A stretch of 10,481 bases of DNA from JAZQNC01 sp045536155 (GTDB lineage: Bacteria > Bacillota > Clostridia > Oscillospirales > CAG-272). Within the stretch, counting starts at the first letter, position 1; each line of letters opens with the position of its first letter. Below the pieces are notes generated by a model. The model saw nothing but the letters and a program-made list of their open reading frames with translations. It had not been told where the DNA came from and did not search any database. The DNA is taken from NCBI GenBank assembly GCA_045536155.1, contig JAZSMZ010000071.1, positions 1-10,481 on the forward strand, given 5' to 3'. A program made the position numbers and the translations under genes. Positions 6,252-10,481 of this stretch are shown here, piece by piece.

Positions 6252-6644
6252 ATGACCACTGTACAGATCATTGTAGGAATTATACTGCTCATTGCAGCTG
6301 TTTTCCTTGTAATTGCCGTACTTATGCAGTCGGGTAAGTCCCACAACCTTTCGGGTACCATCGCAGGCGGTGCCGAAACATTCTTCGGCAAGTCCAAGGC
6401 AAAAGAATGGGACAAGGTTCTTAATAAGGTTACAACCATCGTTGCTGTATGCTTCGCTCTTCTTGTAATCGTTGTATACGTTATTCAGCCCAACACCGCA
6501 ACTGACCCCGATGACGTGTTTGACGATCTCGCCGGTCTTGACCAGGGCGACGTTACTACTGTTGCTCCCACTGAAGAGACCACCGCTGCAGAAGTTGAAG
6601 AGACCACTGCCGCAGAAGTTGAAGATACCACCGTTGAAGAATAA
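6252..6644 (+). CDS. secG: Preprotein translocase subunit SecG with an acidic repeat tail
   Basis: SecG is the small auxiliary subunit of the SecYEG membrane channel and aids SecA-driven protein export. This 130-residue protein has two hydrophobic segments, residues 4-25 and about 61-79. They flank the typical conserved loop: LMQSGKSHNLSGTIAGGAETFFGKSKAKE (24-52), with the Gln-Ser-Gly and FFG motifs of the family. Usual SecG proteins are about 70-110 residues. Here about 50 extra residues follow TM2 (81-130), with 17 acidic and no basic residues, ending in repeats of EETTAAEV (108-115 and 116-123) and a degenerate third copy (124-130). By SecG topology (both ends outside) this tail should face the extracytoplasmic side, which is inference. 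GGAGG (6237-6241) lies 10 nt before the ATG. secG next to rnr is a known Bacillota gene order. Confidence 0.93.
   Translation: MTTVQIIVGIILLIAAVFLVIAVLMQSGKSHNLSGTIAGGAETFFGKSKAKEWDKVLNKVTTIVAVCFALLVIVVYVIQPNTATDPDDVFDDLAGLDQGDVTTVAPTEETTAAEVEETTAAEVEDTTVEE
6573..6644 (+). repeat. In-frame 24-bp tandem repeat at the 3' end of secG
   Basis: Units at 6573-6596 and 6597-6620 are nearly identical (each begins GAAGAGACCAC and ends GCAGAAGTT, differing at two positions) and encode EETTAAEV. A degenerate third unit (6621-6644) begins GAAGATACCACC, is altered in its second half and contains the stop codon. Because the unit is a multiple of three, gain or loss of copies would keep the frame and change only tail length. 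Confidence 0.85.
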
Positions 6645-6680
6645 TCAACGTCTGCACTGCGAAAACCTAAAACGAATTAT

Positions 6681-6718
6681 AAAGCCCGCCTTTGGTTATA
6701 TATACTAAGGCGGGCTTT
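6681..6718. terminator. Probable terminator hairpin after secG
   Basis: A perfect 12-bp stem, AAAGCCCGCCTT (6681-6692) with AAGGCGGGCTTT (6707-6718), closes a 14-nt AT-rich loop 36 bp after the secG stop. The T tract is short (three T residues inside the stem end, then GTTGG), so termination is probably partial. No clear promoter lies between it and rnr, which suggests that some secG transcripts continue into rnr. Confidence 0.65.
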
Positions 6719-6770
6719 GTTGGATAAATAAGTACATGAAAAAACACGTTAAAAGAAAGGGAGGAGCAAA

Positions 6771-8903
6771 ATGAAGGGATACGATAGACTAAAAGAACTG
6801 CTGTCTTCGCGCGCTTACAGCCCGAAAAAGCCTAACGAGCTTTACGAAAGCGATTTTTTTGATCTGTCGCTCGACGAATTTGCCGAGGCATTGCAGCAGG
6901 CGATAGACGAAGGCATCGCCGTTTACGGCAAAAAAGGAAAGCTTCTCTCGGCAGAAAACGCAGGATATATGCGGGGAAGTTTCCGCGCCCACGCCAAGGG
7001 ATTCGGATTTTTCATTCCCGACGACGAATACCGAAAGAGAACGGGCGGCGACCTCTTCATTCCGCCCGAGGAAACGATGGACGCGATAAACGACGACGTC
7101 GTTATCGCCCAGATGACCCGTGAGGGTAAGGATGGCGATAAAAGTGGCGAAGGACGTATCATACGCATCGTCGAGCATCGCACAAAAAGTGTTATCGGTA
7201 CTTTGCGAGAGCTTGTCCGTGTCCGCGGACGTGCGCCGAAATATTACGTCAAGGCCGACGACAGACGAATCAACTTTATCGTTGAGCTCGACGATATCGG
7301 TCTTGCCAAGGCAGGCGATAAGGTCGAAGTTGAGATCGTCCGTTATCCTTCAACCTATGACAATGCCGAGGGGCGGATTGTGGGAGTGTTCGGCGACAGC
7401 GAGAGCTCCGAGGCAAACTATGCGGCCATTTTGCGCGAGCACGGAATACGCGAAAGCTTTCCCGATCAGGTGCTTGCCGAAGGGGAGAGGGTATCGTCGA
7501 TGGCGATCTCGCTTGACGGACGAGTGGACCTTCGCGGCAAATGCATACTCACCATTGACAGCGCCGATGCAAAGGATCTTGACGATGCGGTATCGGTTGA
7601 GAAAACGGACGACGGATATCTGCTCGGCGTACACATTGCCGATGTAAGCGAATACGTAAAAGAGGGCAGCGCACTCGATAATGAGGCCTTTGAGCGCGGA
7701 ACGAGCGTGTATTTTATCGACAAGGTAGTGCCCATGCTCCCCGAAGCGATATCGAACGGCTGCTGTTCGCTCAATTCGGGCAGCGACAAGTATGCATTGT
7801 CTGCCCTTATCACCCTTGACAACGATGGCGAAATTGTCGATTGCGAGATCGTCGAGAGCGTTATCTGCACCGCGGTGCGCGGAGTGTATTCCGAACTGAA
7901 CGACGTTGTCGAAAAGGGAAGAAATTCAAATTATTACGACAAATACAAGGTCGTCGGCCGAATGCTGCCCGATATGCTCGAGCTTTATGAGATCCTTGCA
8001 AGAAAAAGCGAAAAGAGGGGTGCGCTCGAGCTTGAGAGTACCGAATCGAAGATCATAATTGAGGACGGCGAGCCTGTTGACATTGTCAAATGCGAGCGCG
8101 GATGTACCGAAATGCTCATCGAGCAGTATATGCTCTGCGCCAACGAGGCGGTGGCGAGCTGGCTTTTTTGGCAGGATATGCCCTGCGTGTACCGCATACA
8201 CGAGGACCCTGCGCCCGAAAAGATACAGACCTTTACCACCTTTGCCTATAATCTCGGGCTGAACGTAAGTGCGCTTAAGGCCAAAAAGCTCCATTCGAGA
8301 GCGCTTCAGGGCGTGCTGCGTCAGGCAAAGGAAAAGGGAGTGTCGAACACCGTTTCCTACGTTATGCTCCGTTCGCTGATGAAGGCGAGATATTCTTCGC
8401 TCTGCTCACCGCACTTCGGACTTGCAATCGAAAAATATTGCCATTTCACCTCGCCCATCAGACGGTATCCCGATCTGTCGGTGCACCGCATAATCAAATG
8501 TCTGATCCGCGGCGAAATGGATTATTCCAAAGTTGAGCATTTTGCCGCCTTTGCCTCAAGATCTGCCGAGGCATCGAGCGAAAACGAGATCCGCGCAACG
8601 GCGGCAGAACGCGATATAGAGGATCTTTACCGCGTTATATATATGTCGAAAAGAGTTGGCGAGGTCTATCGCGGCACGATCAGCTCGGTGACGTCGTTCG
8701 GACTGTTTGTCGAGCTTGAAAACACCTGCGAGGGACTTGTTCCTATATCTTCGCTCGACGGTTACTTTGAATATAACGAAAAGGCAATGACACTAAGCTG
8801 CGGTTACACCGTTTATGCCCTCGGTAATCAAGTTGATGTAAGAATAGTTGATGCCGACATCATAAGCCGCAAAATCGATATGGAAATCGTGTCGATGGAA
8901 TAA
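6771..8903 (+). CDS. rnr: Ribonuclease R (3'-5' exoribonuclease, RNase II/RNB family)
   Basis: RNase R degrades structured RNA processively from the 3' end and, with tmRNA-SmpB, serves RNA and ribosome quality control in the cytoplasm. The 710-residue protein has an N-terminal winged-helix-like region (about 1-60). Cold-shock/OB domains follow (about 68-207, including RAHAKGFGFFIP). The RNB catalytic domain (about 245-575) carries TIDSADAKDLDDAV, where Asp263, Asp269, Asp271 and Asp272 match the four metal-binding Asp residues of the family, and HFTSPIRRYPDL from residue 558. A C-terminal S1 domain (about 627-707, GTISSVTSFGLFVEL) ends the protein. The lysine-rich tail found in E. coli RNase R is absent, as is usual for shorter Bacillota forms. 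A strong GGGAGGAG ribosome binding site (6759-6766) supports the start. secG lies upstream as in Bacillus, but smpB, often next, is replaced here by mnmE 21 bp downstream, probably in the same operon. Confidence 0.96.
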   Translation: MKGYDRLKELLSSRAYSPKKPNELYESDFFDLSLDEFAEALQQAIDEGIAVYGKKGKLLSAENAGYMRGSFRAHAKGFGFFIPDDEYRKRTGGDLFIPPEETMDAINDDVVIAQMTREGKDGDKSGEGRIIRIVEHRTKSVIGTLRELVRVRGRAPKYYVKADDRRINFIVELDDIGLAKAGDKVEVEIVRYPSTYDNAEGRIVGVFGDSESSEANYAAILREHGIRESFPDQVLAEGERVSSMAISLDGRVDLRGKCILTIDSADAKDLDDAVSVEKTDDGYLLGVHIADVSEYVKEGSALDNEAFERGTSVYFIDKVVPMLPEAISNGCCSLNSGSDKYALSALITLDNDGEIVDCEIVESVICTAVRGVYSELNDVVEKGRNSNYYDKYKVVGRMLPDMLELYEILARKSEKRGALELESTESKIIIEDGEPVDIVKCERGCTEMLIEQYMLCANEAVASWLFWQDMPCVYRIHEDPAPEKIQTFTTFAYNLGLNVSALKAKKLHSRALQGVLRQAKEKGVSNTVSYVMLRSLMKARYSSLCSPHFGLAIEKYCHFTSPIRRYPDLSVHRIIKCLIRGEMDYSKVEHFAAFASRSAEASSENEIRATAAERDIEDLYRVIYMSKRVGEVYRGTISSVTSFGLFVELENTCEGLVPISSLDGYFEYNEKAMTLSCGYTVYALGNQVDVRIVDADIISRKIDMEIVSME

Positions 8904-8924
8904 TATAAAACGAGAGTTGAAAAG

Positions 8925-10304
8925 ATGTATACAGATACAACGATAGCCGCAATATCCACTCCGATAGGACGTGGAGGAATTGCGGTAATAAGAATATCGG
9001 GCGAAAAAGCCATCGAAATAAGCGAGAGGGTTTTTAAACCCTTCGGTAAAAAATCGCTTGGCAGTGCCGCACCCAACAGCGCCCTTTACGGCGCTATATG
9101 CGATGGCGGCGAAAGGATAGATGACGGCATTGCCACTGTATTCTTCGCACCGAGGTCATATACCGGCGAGGATACGGTTGAGATATCCTGTCACGGGGGA
9201 ATACTGCTCAGCCAGCGCGTTTTGGGTGCTGTTTATGCGGCAGGAGCAGAGGCGGCAGGACCGGGTGAATTTACCCGACGTGCCTTTGTGAACGGAAAGC
9301 TTTCTCTCACCGAAGCCGAGGCGGTCATCGGGCTTATAAACGCCGAAAGCGATGCACAGCTGAAAATTTTTGCATCGCACACAAAGGGTACGCTCAGCAA
9401 AAAGATCGATGGCATCACATCGTCGTTGACCGCACTTTTAGCATCGGTCTATGCCTATATCGACTATCCGGATGAGGATATGACCGATGTCGGAATTGAC
9501 GAGATGATTACTGCGCTCAAAAAGGCTCAGAGCGAGCTTTCAGCTCTTGAAAAAAGCTATAAAACAGGTCATGCGGTGACCGAGGGAATTCCCACCGTTA
9601 TCGCAGGCAAGCCGAATACCGGCAAATCGTCGCTGCTCAATATGCTGCTCGGACGCGACCGAGCAATCGTTACCGATATCGCCGGAACAACGCGAGATAC
9701 CATCGAGGAAAACGCCTACATCGGACCCGTCATGCTCAAGCTCTGCGACACCGCGGGACTTCACGAAACGACCGACACCGTTGAAAGAATGGGAGTTGAG
9801 CGCAGCGAGATGATGCTGAAAAACGCACAGCTCGTGCTCGCCGTTTTCGACGGATCGAGTCCGCTTGATGATTCTGACCGTGATTTTCTCAATATGATCG
9901 CGCCGATGACTTGCCCGAAGATTGCGCTCATCAACAAATCGGACAAGGGGCGTATCGTCACCGACGGAGAGATAGCGCCCTACGTTGATACCGTCATTCC
10001 GATCTGCTGCCGGAGCGGAGAGGGAAAAGAGGCGCTTGAGCGTGAGATAATATCGCTTTTTACCGATGGCGATATAGAAAACTGCTTCGACGGGGTTGTT
10101 GCCAATGCCCGTCAGTATTCCTTCATCAAAAGTGCGCGTGAAAACGTGGACAGTGCGATACAGTCGCTGTCCGTATCGATGACTCAGGATATCGCGGGGC
10201 TTGATATCGAGCTTGCGATAAGCGCACTGCGCGATGCCGACGGACGGCAGACCTCGGGCGAGATCGTGGATGAAATATTCAGAAATTTCTGTGTGGGAAA
10301 GTGA
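8925..10304 (+). CDS. mnmE: tRNA uridine-34 modification GTPase MnmE (TrmE)
   Basis: MnmE works with MnmG to install (carboxymethyl)aminomethyl groups at C5 of wobble uridine 34 of tRNAs reading two-family-box codons, using a methylene-tetrahydrofolate one-carbon unit, FAD and GTP. The 459-residue protein has the N-terminal folate-binding domain (TIAAISTPIGRGGIAVIRISG from residue 6, GPGEFTRRAF near 112-121). A helical domain is interrupted by a Ras-like G domain with G1 GKPNTGKS (228-235), G2 GTTRDT (254-259), G3 DTAG (275-278) and G4 NKSD (337-340). The protein ends in FCVGK, whose Cys456 is the conserved C-terminal family cysteine. All key elements are present and the length is standard. 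The gene starts 21 bp after rnr with only a weak GAGAG-type ribosome binding site, so translation may benefit from rnr read-through. The partner mnmG is often next, but the window ends before any gene is seen. Confidence 0.96.
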   Translation: MYTDTTIAAISTPIGRGGIAVIRISGEKAIEISERVFKPFGKKSLGSAAPNSALYGAICDGGERIDDGIATVFFAPRSYTGEDTVEISCHGGILLSQRVLGAVYAAGAEAAGPGEFTRRAFVNGKLSLTEAEAVIGLINAESDAQLKIFASHTKGTLSKKIDGITSSLTALLASVYAYIDYPDEDMTDVGIDEMITALKKAQSELSALEKSYKTGHAVTEGIPTVIAGKPNTGKSSLLNMLLGRDRAIVTDIAGTTRDTIEENAYIGPVMLKLCDTAGLHETTDTVERMGVERSEMMLKNAQLVLAVFDGSSPLDDSDRDFLNMIAPMTCPKIALINKSDKGRIVTDGEIAPYVDTVIPICCRSGEGKEALEREIISLFTDGDIENCFDGVVANARQYSFIKSARENVDSAIQSLSVSMTQDIAGLDIELAISALRDADGRQTSGEIVDEIFRNFCVGK

Positions 10305-10360
10305 TATTTACATAAAAAACGGCTGCCTTTAGGTTTATTTTCATAAGGATGTTTACAAAA

Positions 10361-10392
10361 TTGTAGGGACCGGCGTCCTCGACGGTCCGTGA
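10361..10392. repeat. Imperfect palindromic intergenic element, copy 1
   Basis: After TTGTAG, the arms GGACCG (10367-10372) and CGGTCC (10383-10388) pair. Past a single G/A mismatch an inner CG/CG pair closes the loop TCCT. The element ends in GTGA. The TNGTAGGG...CCGTG framing is shared with the copy at 10453-10481, while the inner bases differ but stay self-complementary. This is typical of small dispersed palindromic or MITE-like units in Clostridia intergenic DNA. It carries no coding capacity. Membership of a genome-wide family is inference from two copies plus recollection of similar GTAGGGG...CCCG elements. Confidence 0.6.
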
Positions 10393-10402
10393 CACATAAT
10401 TC

Positions 10403-10430
10403 TCGGCAGAGATGTTGTTTTCTTTGCCGA
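10403..10430. repeat. Inverted repeat overlapping the putative -35 region
   Basis: TCGGCAGAGA (10403-10412) pairs with TCTTTGCCGA (10421-10430) through 10 bp with one G-T pair, around the 8-nt loop TGTTGTTT. The loop contains the candidate -35 hexamer of the promoter at 10415-10443. It could be a regulator-binding site. As RNA it could be a weak terminator for mnmE, since TTTGTG follows. The data do not decide between these. Confidence 0.5.
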
Positions 10431-10443
10431 TTTGTGATATAAT
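10415..10443 (+). promoter_or_regulatory. Putative sigma-A promoter for the next gene downstream
   Basis: TTGTTT (10415-10420), a 17-bp spacer ending in TGTGA and a perfect TATAAT (10438-10443) lie 110-139 bp past the mnmE stop. The -35 is poor (3 of 6 consensus positions). The start site, near 10450, would fall at the edge of the second palindromic element. Its target lies outside the window. Confidence 0.5.
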
Positions 10444-10452
10444 GGGGCTACA

Positions 10453-10481
10453 TCGTAGGGGGGGGGCTTGCCCCCGCCGTG
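10453..10481. repeat. Palindromic intergenic element, copy 2, reaching the window edge
   Basis: TCGTA is followed by nine G residues (10458-10466), CTTG and five C residues (10471-10475), then GCCGTG. GGGGGC/GCCCCC forms the core hairpin. Its outer bases match the GTAGGG...CCGTG frame of the element at 10361-10392. It may continue beyond the window. The G9 run is long enough that its length may be miscounted in assembly. Confidence 0.55.

Noticed and set aside
1..10481. CRISPR array, prophage, insertion sequence, toxin-antitoxin, tRNA or rRNA genes
   Set aside because: No regularly spaced repeats, transposase or integrase motifs, tRNA cloverleaf sequences or rRNA signatures were recognised. 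The coding content is housekeeping.

Overview
The window looks like ordinary chromosomal DNA from a low-to-mid GC member of the Clostridia (Bacillota), probably an uncultured, gut-type Oscillospirales-like bacterium. This placement is inference. It rests on the EF-G-like paralogue with a GHGGSGKTS P-loop, a DUF4358-type lipoprotein, a PyrK-type electron-transfer subunit, a secG-rnr gene order of the kind found in Bacillota, AGGAGG-type ribosome binding sites, and sigma-A promoters that all have 17-bp spacers. Nothing in the coding part indicates a phage, plasmid, transposase, defence system or CRISPR array.

Left part (1-3167, minus strand): a translation-factor GTPase of the EF-G-like family, cut at its C-terminal end by the window edge, with its own promoter. 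Upstream of it, and separated by a strong minus-strand terminator, is a YtqA/YhcC (TIGR01212) radical SAM gene. A divergent promoter region (about 3200-3292) then drives this gene leftward and a small DUF4358-like lipoprotein rightward.

Middle (3331-6104): the lipoprotein gene converges on ahcY (adenosylhomocysteinase, minus strand), and the two share a compact bidirectional terminator. A second, tight divergent promoter pair drives ahcY leftward and pyrK rightward. PyrK is the FAD/2Fe-2S subunit of NAD-dependent dihydroorotate dehydrogenase, and no pyrD lies beside it.

Right part (6105-10481, plus strand): secG, with a good promoter, a hairpin just before its ribosome binding site and an unusual acidic repeat tail. 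A weak terminator follows, then rnr (RNase R) and mnmE (tRNA wobble-uridine GTPase), 21 bp apart and probably co-transcribed. The last 177 bp are non-coding. They hold two palindromic elements with the same GTAGGG...CCGTG framing and, between them, an inverted repeat overlapping a possible promoter for the next, unseen gene.

Functional threads: EF-G-like factor, RNase R, MnmE and (on recent family assignment) YtqA/MnmL all serve translation, RNA quality control or tRNA modification. MnmE and YtqA/MnmL would act at successive steps on the same tRNA wobble uridine. AhcY removes the S-adenosylhomocysteine that methyltransferases produce. These are separate transcription units, so the links are metabolic rather than operonic. 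I found no convincing undescribed system. The observations most worth a second look are the palindromic element pair at the right edge, the GTPase with a Tyr in place of the catalytic His, the SecG tail and secG leader hairpin, and the MnmE/MnmL proximity.
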